A stretch of 11,268 nucleotides of DNA from Chloroflexota bacterium (GCA_030616025.1 JAUWYD010000012.1:1-11268); one strand, 5' to 3'; shown: positions 1-5,140, counted from the stretch's first letter. Made by a program: numbers and translations. The notes: generated from the letters alone by a model not told the origin.

Positions 1-141
1 ATCGAGTTCTCCTGCAGGTAATCTCTGAATCTCATTTTCTCTTACCCTCCCTTTCCTTTCTACACCCCGCCTACACGTTTCTCGTGCAGCGGCTCGCCCA
101 CTTCGCGCACCCGGTCATAGTTGCCCGGGGCGCCACGTGGA
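1..141. repeat. Terminal direct repeat, copy 1 (contig closes as a circle)
   Basis: Bases 1-141 are identical to 11128-11268. An exact 141-base overlap at both ends is what a de Bruijn assembler run at k=141 leaves on a circular molecule, so I read it as closure of a circle of 11,127 bp, not as a biological terminal repeat. It contains the first codons of the capsid gene (start at 35 on the minus strand), the gap between the two genes, and the last 26 sense codons plus stop of the 142-aa gene. Confidence 0.93.
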
Positions 142-488
142 CCACGCGGCGAGAGCGTTGTGCCGGCGATGACCTCACGATAAGGGGCAAAGCCGGACGC
201 CTGGTCGGCCTCGGCAGCCCGCACTCCAGGCCCAAAACGAGCCGGCCCAAGAGCCAGGGCCTTGCGCCGCCACTTCGTGCGCTTGGCCTCTACGCCCTTC
301 TCGAACAGACCAGCGGCTGCCGCCTCCATCACACCGGTCTCCCAGATGGGAGCCGCCGCCAGGGTCGGGTCCGCCCAGTCAGAGTCAGACAGGGCCCTGA
401 CCTCGGATTCCCACACCTTGCTCCGTGCCGGCGTCACCTGAGCCCACTTCTTGGCGATCTCGGGCGCCGACTTGATCTTGATAGCCAT
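60..488 (-). CDS. 142-aa protein directly upstream of the capsid gene; probable virion or assembly protein
   Basis: First gene of the virion operon. The ATG at 488 has a strong site, GGGAGGT, five bases upstream, and lies about 90 bases downstream of the late promoter. The protein is soluble, basic in the middle and near the C terminus, with no signal peptide or membrane segment. Features visible are KKWAQVTPARSKVWE near residues 13-27, an Ala-rich helical middle (residues 50-65), GPARFGPGV near 81-89, and a Pro/Gly-rich stretch SPRGPRGAPGN near 113-123. From memory, small phage proteins with this W-TP-R / GP-RFG-GV / P-RGP layout are common next to capsid genes, but I cannot name the family with certainty. 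The capsid gene starts 24 bp after its stop, so the two are surely co-transcribed. A minor capsid, scaffold or DNA-condensing role is inference from position and charge. Confidence 0.85.
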   Translation of the reverse strand: MAIKIKSAPEIAKKWAQVTPARSKVWESEVRALSDSDWADPTLAAAPIWETGVMEAAAAGLFEKGVEAKRTKWRRKALALGPARFGPGVRAAEADQASGFAPYREVIAGTTLSPRGPRGAPGNYDRVREVGEPLHEKRVGGV

Positions 489-510
489 GAAACACCTCCC
501 TATTATGATA

Positions 511-533
511 GGGGGAGGGGTAGCCCCTCCCCC
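511..533 (-). other. 10-bp all-GC-rich hairpin upstream of the first late ribosome binding site
   Basis: GGGGGAGGGG (511-520), TAG, CCCCTCCCCC (524-533). This very stable hairpin lies 10 bases upstream of the GGGAGGT of the 142-aa gene. It may keep that site open or time its translation. Confidence 0.65.
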
Positions 534-550
534 AAAGCCGAAAGATAAGA

Positions 551-578
551 AAGCCGAAAGACAACGGTCTTTCGGCTT
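551..578 (-). other. 12-bp hairpin at the 5' end of the late transcript
   Basis: AAGCCGAAAGAC and GTCTTTCGGCTT are perfectly complementary around a four-base loop. It begins one or two bases after the predicted late start, where 5' hairpins protect mRNA from decay. A T-rich stretch follows on the minus strand, so an attenuator is also possible. Confidence 0.65.
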
Positions 579-586
579 CTACTGCT

Positions 587-615
587 ATTCTAACACCACT
601 GGCCCTCGATGTCAA
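587..615 (-). promoter_or_regulatory. Late promoter for the virion operon
   Basis: On the minus strand a perfect TTGACA (615-610), 17 bp, TAGAAT (592-587). The start would be near 580. It is the first promoter after the early terminator and precedes the capsid genes, so it should drive them and the noncoding block beyond. Confidence 0.83.
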
Positions 616-623
616 ATGCCCAG

Positions 624-642
624 AAATGGGACAGGTCCCCAC
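624..642. repeat. 19-bp direct repeat, promoter-proximal copy
   Basis: AAATGGGACAGGTCCCCAC, with its centre about 54 bp upstream of the predicted late start, a usual place for an activator or repressor site. Similar GGGACAGGTCCC motifs are, from memory, frequent in bacterial intergenic DNA, so a REP-like mobile origin is the alternative. Confidence 0.7.
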
Positions 643-670
643 TTTTCGCCCACAACCACGTCCCTCGGGG

Positions 671-697
671 AGGTGATCATCCCGGTGATGATCACCT
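671..697. promoter_or_regulatory. 11-bp perfect inverted repeat between the 19-bp repeats
   Basis: AGGTGATCATC (671-681), loop CCGGT, GATGATCACCT (687-697). It lies midway between the two 19-bp repeats and upstream of the late promoter. Its GATCACC arm resembles the units of the 1534 array, so the same protein might bind both. Confidence 0.55.
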
Positions 698-708
698 GGT
701 CGAGCGGA

Positions 709-727
709 AAATGGGACAGGTCCCCAC
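709..727. repeat. 19-bp direct repeat, distal copy
   Basis: AAATGGGACAGGTCCCCAC, identical to 624-642, with near-palindromic centre GGGACAGGTCCC. The two copies are 85 bp apart, close to eight helical turns. Confidence 0.75.
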
Positions 728-735
728 CGGGGCAC

Positions 736-751
736 TGCCTGCCGGCAGGCA
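736..751. other. Perfect 16-bp palindrome next to the terminator
   Basis: TGCCTGCCGGCAGGCA is its own reverse complement and lies just past the T tract of the terminator. It may be an operator or a back-up hairpin. Confidence 0.5.
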
Positions 752-755
752 AGGC

Positions 756-796
756 AAAAAAGTAGCCGGCCAGCCCATTGAGGGCCGGCCGGCTAC
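756..796 (-). terminator. Intrinsic terminator of the early operon
   Basis: On the minus strand GTAGCCGGCCGGCCC (796-782), loop TCAAT, GGGCTGGCCGGCTAC (776-762), then six T (761-756). The 15-bp stem has one G.U, formed only on the minus strand. This is a very strong rho-independent terminator at the right place after the last early gene. Confidence 0.92.
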
Positions 797-844
797 GAGG
801 GGAAGTTTGCCGACCAGTAGTCGGACGTCCCCACCTGCGTCAAT

Positions 845-1057
845 TCAGGTTGGCAAAAAGCGGCGCTGGACGATGTGAAACTCCTCCGGGAGGTAGCAGA
901 CCCTGGACTCACAGGTGCAGAAGTGGGACACCCAGCCGTGCACCACGCCGCCCCGCCTGGTAAGGACGGCCACCTTGCCCGGGTCCACGGGCATGGCGCG
1001 GCCGCGCGCCGTACGCCGGTATTCAATTGGTGCACCACAGCGATCACAGATAGACAT
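845..1057 (-). CDS. 70-aa zinc-finger-like small protein
   Basis: ATG at 1057 has GAGGA about six bases upstream. CDRCGAPIEYRRTARGRAMP (4-23) has a CxxC knuckle like that of the ParB-like tail (CDRC-x2-P-x2-Y). HGWVSHFCTCESRVC (40-54) brings more Cys and His, enough for one or two zinc ions. From memory, 'C-RCG--I----T--GK-MPVD---GW--HF-TC' is a frequent pattern in tiny phage proteins of unknown function. It is the last gene before the terminator, 48 bases downstream. Confidence 0.8.
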   Translation of the reverse strand: MSICDRCGAPIEYRRTARGRAMPVDPGKVAVLTRRGGVVHGWVSHFCTCESRVCYLPEEFHIVQRRFLPT

Positions 1058-1117
1058 AATAATCCTCAGCTCACCGCTCCCATGCTTTGCACAACATCAG
1101 TTAGAGTGACCATGACC

Positions 1118-1258
1118 CTATCTGACTTGCAAGCACACGTGATACCACATCAACACACCTGCAAGCACCAGGGCGGCAAAGATAATGATCAGGATCCAGG
1201 CAATTTCAAACCACTCTTCCAACCGCAACAATTTAATCCGCTCCCAGATCTCCCTCAC
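1118..1258 (-). CDS. 46-aa single-pass membrane protein
   Basis: A small gene starting at GTG 1258 inside the end of the previous gene, with GAGGGG five bases upstream. The product has a short charged start (REIWERIKLLRLEEWFE), then a strong membrane helix IAWILIIIFAALVLAGVLMW (19-38) and a short tail. Start signal, overlap and a clean hydrophobic segment together make it credible. As an early-operon membrane peptide it might act on the host membrane, exclude other phages or anchor a partner; none of this can be shown here. Confidence 0.7.
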   Translation of the reverse strand: MREIWERIKLLRLEEWFEIAWILIIIFAALVLAGVLMWYHVCLQVR

Positions 1259-1520
1259 GATTTCCCCTCAGAGCAACTTCAGCGCCGGCACGTTGCTCGA
1301 CCTTATCCAGGAGGGCCTCGAGCATACCCCAGGCAAGATCAACCTGACTGTACAGCTCGGCCAGACGGGCCCCCAGTAGCGGGCCTTCGACGACCAGGAA
1401 GAGGTCACAAGTGTCATAGTCTGCAACCGGGTCAGGGTAAAAGCACCTGGCCTCCTGACCATCATCTTCCCGGCGATCCTGGAACTTGCAAATCTGACAG
1501 CAAGACATCTGTCCAAACAT
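1233..1520 (-). CDS. 95-aa cysteine-rich protein with C-terminal helical part
   Basis: I choose ATG 1520 (MFGQMSCCQIC), four bases after GGGAGG; an ATG at 1532 would include that site in the coding region. C7, C8, C11, C26 and C38 lie in the first 40 residues (CCQICKFQD, ARCFYP, YDTCDLF), a likely zinc site. Residues 45-75 form an amphipathic helix (LGARLAELYSQVDLAWGMLEALLDKVEQ). The end overlaps the small membrane-protein gene by 26 bases. It is a family-less protein to my eye; protein interaction or DNA contact is possible. Confidence 0.75.
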   Translation of the reverse strand: MFGQMSCCQICKFQDRREDDGQEARCFYPDPVADYDTCDLFLVVEGPLLGARLAELYSQVDLAWGMLEALLDKVEQRAGAEVALRGNREGDLGAD

Positions 1521-1533
1521 GGTACCTCCCATC

Positions 1534-1588
1534 GACGATCACTCGACGATCACCCGACGATCACTCGACGGTCGATCGACGATCACTC
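1534..1588. repeat. Five 11-bp direct repeats (iteron-like array)
   Basis: GACGATCACTC, GACGATCACCC, GACGATCACTC, GACGGTCGATC and GACGATCACTC run without gaps. The unit length equals that of the 4285 array, though sequence agreement between the two is only modest. It fills most of the gap between two early genes, ending next to the ribosome binding site of the 95-aa gene. Candidate binders are the ParB-like or ribbon-helix-helix protein. Confidence 0.78.
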
Positions 1589-1630
1589 AACGGGGCGACG
1601 AAAGAGGCAATACTCCTCGGCGGATAGGAG

Positions 1631-1668
1631 CGAATCATCCGAATCACCCCAATCACCGAATCATCACC
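1631..1668. repeat. Degenerate 9-bp direct repeats
   Basis: CGAATCATC, CGAATCACC and CCAATCACC run in tandem from 1631, followed by GAATCATCACC. They overlap the end of the 70-aa gene and precede the 11-bp array. Both arrays share the core ATCAC or ATCATC. Confidence 0.55.
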
Positions 1669-1876
1669 CTACAGCCTCAAACCCATCACACTGCAGCAAC
1701 CAGCGAGGATCGAAGTTAAAAGGCCAGTTAAACCAGCCATGCCGCACGGCATGTGGATCTCCCCAGACATTGAGCCCAAGGCCAACAGCCCCCACAGATG
1801 GATGATGACATCTTGAGTGAGCGTCCCCAGGTATAGTCCCTCGATGCTTGCAATCGTAGCAGTTTGGCTTCGCCAC
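1664..1876 (-). CDS. 70-aa cysteine-rich small protein (putative zinc-binding)
   Basis: The start is GTG at 1876, one base after the ParB-like stop, with GGGAGGAG upstream. The N-terminal part reads NCYDCKHRGTIPGDAHSRCHHP: C6, C9, C23 and nearby His residues can hold one zinc. The end has GWFNWPFNFDPRWLLQCDGF, rich in aromatic residues, with a further Cys. From memory, this 'CxxCKHRG.IPGDAHSRC' layout recurs in small phage proteins of unknown role. It probably binds nucleic acid or a host protein. Confidence 0.8.
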   Translation of the reverse strand: MAKPNCYDCKHRGTIPGDAHSRCHHPSVGAVGLGLNVWGDPHAVRHGWFNWPFNFDPRWLLQCDGFEAVG

Positions 1877-1877
1877 T

Positions 1878-2657
1878 TCACTCCTCCCTCAACAACCGCT
1901 CGCTCACCATTCGCCGGTAGCAGCCAGGACAAAGGTAAGTCGTCCGCAGCTCGTTATAACGGGTAGGGGTCTCGCAGCGATCACAGAGCATCATCACCTC
2001 CCGGGGCACGTGCACCTCTCCGGCCTCCAGCTCACGCCCCTCCTCCTTTTCAATAGCGTCCTTCTGCCGCAGGTAGCCGGATATCCAATACTCCATCACC
2101 CGCACGGTGCACCCGAACTTGTCAGCGTGCTCAATGAACTTTAGCCGAACCGCCAGATCATCCACACGCCGCAGCAGCAGCGCCTCGCTCAAGCCAATGA
2201 TCCCGTCCTCGAGGGCGCCGAGTGAGTTGTCGTCCAGATCCAGGAGCATCAGGCGCCGGGTGACATAGGTACGCTCTTTGCCCAACCGCTCCGCCAGGTC
2301 CTCGTGTGTGGTCCCGGCTGCATCAAGATACAGAGCAAATGCATAAGCCTCTTCGACCGGCGATAGATTGCGGCGGATGAGGTTTTCAGCCATGGTGATT
2401 TCGTCGCCCACGTCCGCTTCTAGCTGAACGATGCTACAGGCGGCCTTGACGGCCCCGATCATCCGCAGGGCCTTGAAGCGCCGATTGCCAGCCAGCAGCC
2501 GGTACTTATCGCCATCCGGCGTCACCGTCAGCGGGCTGATCAGCCCATGCCGCTTAATAGACACAGCCAACTCTTCAATCCCGGGGTCATCCTCCCGGAG
2601 GCGCGGCTGCAGTCGCGGAGGAAGGATGTCCTCGAGGGCAACGTTACGGACCTTCAT
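1878..2657 (-). CDS. ParB/Spo0J-like DNA-binding protein with C-terminal zinc ribbon (259 aa)
   Basis: I start it at ATG 2657 (MKVRNVALEDILP), four bases after GGAAGG; a GTG one codon earlier is possible. The ParB N-terminal domain is clear: I-P-RLQPR (11-19), RLLAGNRRFKAL (53-64, a GERR-box variant) and ENLIRRNLSPVEEAYAF (91-107), the last matching the ParB arginine box and start of the central domain. A helix-turn-helix follows (THEDLAERLGKERTYVTRRL, 117-136). The C terminus is unusual: Cys225-x2-Cys228 and Cys243-x2-Cys246 form a zinc ribbon in place of the usual ParB dimer domain. No ParA ATPase is encoded in the circle, so it may act as a regulator, replication helper or copy-stability factor rather than in classical partition. 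Confidence 0.88.
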   Translation of the reverse strand: MKVRNVALEDILPPRLQPRLREDDPGIEELAVSIKRHGLISPLTVTPDGDKYRLLAGNRRFKALRMIGAVKAACSIVQLEADVGDEITMAENLIRRNLSPVEEAYAFALYLDAAGTTHEDLAERLGKERTYVTRRLMLLDLDDNSLGALEDGIIGLSEALLLRRVDDLAVRLKFIEHADKFGCTVRVMEYWISGYLRQKDAIEKEEGRELEAGEVHVPREVMMLCDRCETPTRYNELRTTYLCPGCYRRMVSERLLREE

Positions 2658-2922
2658 CACCCCTTCCTTTCCGCATGGACTCGTCCACGATCGTCATCGC
2701 CATCGGCACGCTGACCACGTAGCCTACCACGTCCCTACGACGAGGAAACAATCTCTTCTCTGCAGATTGGACCACGTCCGCCACCAACGCTTCACAGGTA
2801 CGACACCACAACGTCCAGTCGCTCAGCCACTTCGCTGACACCGGGTCCACACCCTCGATCTCGAAAGTATCCACGTGGCCCAGGTAACATTGCCTCTCCG
2901 AGGCCTCCAGCCGGAATTGCAT
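2644..2922 (-). CDS. 92-aa early protein of unknown function
   Basis: ATG at 2922 comes one base after the RecT-like stop, with a GGAGAGGGGGG site upstream; longer versions would overlap the RecT-like gene for no reason. The sequence is mixed, with a Trp/Cys segment WLSDWTLWCRTCEALVADVV (33-52) whose CxxC and Cys13 could bind a metal, and then a basic stretch KRLFPRRRD. The C terminus overlaps the ParB-like start by 14 bases. I do not recognise the family. Operon position suggests a DNA-transaction accessory. Confidence 0.72.
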   Translation of the reverse strand: MQFRLEASERQCYLGHVDTFEIEGVDPVSAKWLSDWTLWCRTCEALVADVVQSAEKRLFPRRRDVVGYVVSVPMAMTIVDESMRKGRGDEGP

Positions 2923-2923
2923 C

Positions 2924-3592
2924 TCAACCCCCCTCTCCGAACAGATCAACCACATCTTGCTTGGCTCCCTGTGGCTCGGGCCCCCGATCGGGGGCAGGGG
3001 TGTCATCCCCCTCGCCGGCGACCACGTCCTCGTCCTCGCGTTCCTCGATGTCCTCGACCTCGATCTCGACTTCCCCCAGGCTCTCCCCCAGACTCGGCAA
3101 CTCGACCGGAAAGGCCATCTTCAGCGCGCTTCGCTCGGCCCGCAGTTTAGCCAACTGACCATGGTTCATCCTGCTCTTATCGTCGGCACGTACCACACCA
3201 AAGCCCAGAAATGGCTGCTTGATTCCCTTTCTCCGTACCTCGCAGGCGATAGCCTTGCAGCCCCTGGCCAGGTCCACGTCCAGCAGCCCGGCTTCATCCT
3301 CAGTCAGCCAGCGGAACGTGCACCCATCATACTCCCTGCTTCGATGCGCCACCTTCCGCCGCGCCGTGATGCCAAACATCAGCCCCCACCCTACGAACTT
3401 TCCGCCCACCTTCTTGGGGATGGCCCACACGTCGCCCATGAACGGGTCCAGCCCATAGGATATCGTGACGTAGGCCAACGCCAATTGTGTCCCCTCGTCC
3501 GCCTCCGCTACGGGCGGCAAAAGCGCCACTATCCGCTTCCGCACTTCATCCAACTGCTCGTAGGTGATCAGCTCCATCGCGCCCTTTTTCAT
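2924..3592 (-). CDS. RecT-like single-strand annealing protein (222 aa)
   Basis: I choose ATG 3592 (MKKGAMELITYEQL) because GGGAGGT lies five bases upstream and the start overlaps the previous stop (ATGA); an earlier GTG at 3634 would add 14 basic residues. Residues 40-165 resemble the RecT core: AYVTISYGLDPFMGDVWAIP (40-59), GWGLMFGITARRKVAHRSRE (68-87), GCKAIACEVR (111-120) and FLGFGVVR (128-135), then MNHGQLAKLRAERSALKMAFP (142-162). RecT proteins coat single strands and anneal complementary DNA. The final 60 residues are acidic and probably disordered, ending DVVDLFGEGG. This end resembles protein-interaction tails of single-strand binding proteins. No exonuclease partner is adjacent; the 139-aa nuclease-like protein is a distant candidate. 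Confidence 0.8.
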   Translation of the reverse strand: MKKGAMELITYEQLDEVRKRIVALLPPVAEADEGTQLALAYVTISYGLDPFMGDVWAIPKKVGGKFVGWGLMFGITARRKVAHRSREYDGCTFRWLTEDEAGLLDVDLARGCKAIACEVRRKGIKQPFLGFGVVRADDKSRMNHGQLAKLRAERSALKMAFPVELPSLGESLGEVEIEVEDIEEREDEDVVAGEGDDTPAPDRGPEPQGAKQDVVDLFGEGG

Positions 3593-3834
3593 CCTGCACC
3601 TCCCTCTTTTCCTGGCCATAGCACCCGATCCCACTCGGCCTTGGTATCGCCGGGCACGTAACGGTCCACCTGGACGCGAAGCTGGCGGCAGATGTCCCGG
3701 GTCATGGCAGCAGCCCCATCAGGGAACTTGGGATGTTTCAGAGCCAGGATGCAAGCTCCAAGGATAGTCATGATCTGAATGCGCTCCATGACCACAGGCA
3801 CTTGCTCACGGTAGTACTCCTCCTCCTCGCTCAT
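3589..3834 (-). CDS. 81-aa protein of unknown function in the early operon
   Basis: ATG at 3834 overlaps the previous stop (ATGA) and has a GGGAGGG site about eight bases upstream, so translation is coupled. The N terminus is acidic (SEEEEYYREQ). Residues 16-32 are hydrophobic and helical (MERIQIMTILGACILAL), too short and polar for a confident membrane segment. The rest is mixed, with two Trp. Its stop overlaps the start of the RecT-like gene. That tight coupling suggests a partner in recombination or replication, but no family is recognisable. Confidence 0.75.
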   Translation of the reverse strand: MSEEEEYYREQVPVVMERIQIMTILGACILALKHPKFPDGAAAMTRDICRQLRVQVDRYVPGDTKAEWDRVLWPGKEGGAG

Positions 3835-4034
3835 TCGGCACCCTCCCCCCCCACCGGTGACGGCCCGGGGCCAACCCCCAGGCCCCGCGCCAGGTACAGC
3901 CGGTACAGCGCGTACCGAAAGACCCAGGAGTTGTTCACCTTGTGCACGGGGAACTCCTCCTCCAGGCTCTCACGGACCGCCTCCAGGCGCTCCAGGTCCA
4001 CATCCTGCAAATAGACTGATCTCTTCGCCGCCAT
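3831..4034 (-). CDS. Ribbon-helix-helix (CopG/Arc-like) DNA-binding protein, 67 aa
   Basis: First early gene; ATG at 4034, with GGAGGG eight bases upstream. KRSVYLQDVD (4-13) fits the N-terminal strand that pairs in the dimer. LERLEAVRESLEEEF (14-28) fits helix one, and NNSWVFRYALYRLYLARGL (34-52) fits helix two. The tail is Gly/Pro-rich. Proteins of this fold bind short direct repeats or palindromes and usually repress their own operon. Two 11-bp repeat arrays and the palindrome at 4058 are natural candidate targets. Its stop overlaps the next start (ATGA). Confidence 0.75.
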   Translation of the reverse strand: MAAKRSVYLQDVDLERLEAVRESLEEEFPVHKVNNSWVFRYALYRLYLARGLGVGPGPSPVGGEGAE

Positions 4035-4057
4035 CGACCACGCCCTCCCTTCCCCCC

Positions 4058-4069
4058 ATCCACGTGGAT
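4058..4069. promoter_or_regulatory. 12-bp palindrome with a parS-like core
   Basis: ATCCACGTGGAT is perfectly palindromic. Its central TCCACGTGGA equals the core of the common bacterial parS sequence (TGTTCCACGTGGAACA). It lies in the early leader, just upstream of the ribosome binding site of the first early gene, in the operon that encodes a ParB-like protein. The outer bases do not match parS. It could instead be an operator for the neighbouring ribbon-helix-helix protein. Confidence 0.5.
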
Positions 4070-4214
4070 GAACTACCTGCCCACCGTGCCCCTCTCCGCT
4101 AGAATGGTTTCAGCATGATAGACCAGTAACAGGTACGTTCCCGTACGCTTCTTACCCATAGCCGTCATGCACGGCAGGCACAGTCACAGGCCGGGCGGTA
4201 TCCACGTCACGAGA

Positions 4215-4243
4215 ATTATAACACAAGTACCCTACAAGTGCAA
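4215..4243 (-). promoter_or_regulatory. Sigma-70 promoter of the early minus-strand operon
   Basis: On the minus strand TTGCAC (4243-4238), 17 bp, then a perfect TATAAT (4220-4215). Transcription would start near 4208. The leader of about 170 bases before the ribbon-helix-helix gene has an inverted repeat GTACG-TTCC-CGTAC (4133-4146) and the 12-bp palindrome at 4058. Confidence 0.8.
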
Positions 4244-4284
4244 GCCAGACACCCCCCAAAGACCCCCACAAACTGCCGACGAAT

Positions 4285-4328
4285 AGTTGAGGAATGGTTG
4301 AGGAATGGTTGAGGTTTGGTGAAGATTT
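4285..4328. repeat. Four 11-bp direct repeats between divergent promoters (iterons or operators)
   Basis: AGTTGAGGAAT, GGTTGAGGAAT, GGTTGAGGTTT and GGTGAAGATTT follow each other without gaps from 4285. Eleven base pairs is about one helical turn, so bound proteins would line up on one face. The array sits about 40 bp from each of two divergent promoters, as expected for an operator or replication origin. The likeliest binders are the 208-aa winged-helix protein and the 67-aa ribbon-helix-helix protein. Confidence 0.75.
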
Positions 4329-4370
4329 GACATAAACCCCACAAAGGGCCTCCGGACAGGCTTTTCCGGC

Positions 4371-4399
4371 TTGCAAAAAAAGAGACACTGGCCTATAAT
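4371..4399 (+). promoter_or_regulatory. Sigma-70 promoter for the winged-helix gene
   Basis: TTGCAA at 4371-4376 and a perfect TATAAT at 4394-4399, spaced 17 bp. Transcription would start near 4406 and leave a leader of about 108 bases. Confidence 0.8.
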
Positions 4400-4416
4400 A
4401 CACCCGGGCCCTACTA

Positions 4417-4492
4417 CAAGGGCTCTACCCTACGAGCCCTTGCCAGCTCCAGCCACTCTCAAGGCAATCTCACCTACAGGCAAGGGCTCTAC
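4417..4492 (+). promoter_or_regulatory. Leader with two mutually exclusive hairpins
   Basis: CAAGGGCTCTAC occurs at 4417-4428 and again at 4481-4492. Between them GAGCCCTTGCC (4434-4444) can pair with the first copy (9 bp, loop of 8) or with the second (11 bp, GGCAAGGGCTC). The second pairing ends 12 bases before the ribosome binding site. Such a choice could tune expression of the downstream gene by attenuation or by access to the site; this is inference. Confidence 0.5.
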
Positions 4493-4513
4493 TTTCCCCC
4501 AAGGAGGTGCACC

Positions 4514-5140
4514 ATGTCCACGTCTACCAACCCTCGACATCGAGGGACCACGCCATCTCCAAAACCCGTGATACACCATAGGTCTTCCCCTCCGGAAGAC
4601 GACCCGAAATCACAGCCTAAAGCCTTCAACGGCCAAATCATTCACAAACTCGAAGGTAGGGACATAGATATACCTTATGGTGTCTCATCGAAACGCAAGC
4701 TGCTCCGCCCACACCAGCTAAACCGCTACCATCACCTGATCTGGAACTTTCTCAAGCACGACCTCGGGCTCCACACCGCCGAACGCGAGGTAGTCTTCCG
4801 CTTGCTCCGCCTCTACGCCTACTACACCCACATCTACCCCAAGGCAAAGCAAATCGCCGCCGAAAAAGGCTGTTCGGTGGCGACGTTCTGGCGAACTGTG
4901 GCCATCCTGGAGGAAGACGGCCTGCTCACCCGCATCAACCGCTACATTATAAGAGAGAAGGCGCAGATTTCTAACCTCTACCTGCTGGACAAGCTGGTGC
5001 TGGCCCTGGCCCGCATGCTCAGCGAACACTCCAAGCCCTTCACCCAGAGATGGGTGCAGCACCTCCTAGAGATGTCAGGACGGGAGTTCTGGTCAGGCAT
5101 CTGGAAATGGGACCTGAGCAAGTGCAGGGCGCCGCCTTGA
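4514..5140 (+). CDS. Winged-helix DNA-binding protein, candidate replication initiator or regulator (208 aa)
   Basis: The only plus-strand gene. ATG at 4514 has AAGGAGGT five bases upstream and a good sigma-70 promoter 115 bases ahead. Residues 1-45 are Pro/Ser/basic and probably disordered. Residues 85-150 form a winged helix: a first helix ERYVVFRLLRL-like segment (90-101), then PKAKQIAAEKG (109-119), recognition helix SVATFWRTVAILEEDGLL (121-138) and a wing TRINRYIIR. Residues 150-208 are helical with several Trp. The 'A--SV-TFWR-V--LEE-GLL' pattern is common in plasmid and phage theta-type initiators and in repressors. There is no HUH or catalytic tyrosine motif. Direct repeats next to its promoter suit either an initiator with iterons or an autorepressor. 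Confidence 0.85.
   Translation: MSTSTNPRHRGTTPSPKPVIHHRSSPPEDDPKSQPKAFNGQIIHKLEGRDIDIPYGVSSKRKLLRPHQLNRYHHLIWNFLKHDLGLHTAEREVVFRLLRLYAYYTHIYPKAKQIAAEKGCSVATFWRTVAILEEDGLLTRINRYIIREKAQISNLYLLDKLVLALARMLSEHSKPFTQRWVQHLLEMSGREFWSGIWKWDLSKCRAPP

Noticed and set aside
1..141. Biological direct terminal repeat of a linear phage genome
   Set aside because: Length is exactly 141, a standard assembler k-mer, and the repeat cuts through two genes that join perfectly on a circle.
385..735. 116-codon minus-strand frame over the late promoter region
   Set aside because: It overlaps the well-supported 142-aa gene in another frame and covers the promoter and hairpins.
1066..1113. 15-codon frame starting ATG at 1113 between two early genes
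   Set aside because: Too short and with only a weak binding site; not distinguishable from chance.
1534..1668. CRISPR array
   Set aside because: The units are contiguous 9- and 11-bp repeats with no spacers, and no cas genes are present.
4073..4168. 31-codon leader frame (starts MTAMGKKRTG) in the early leader
   Set aside because: No ribosome binding site; a leader peptide is possible but unsupported.
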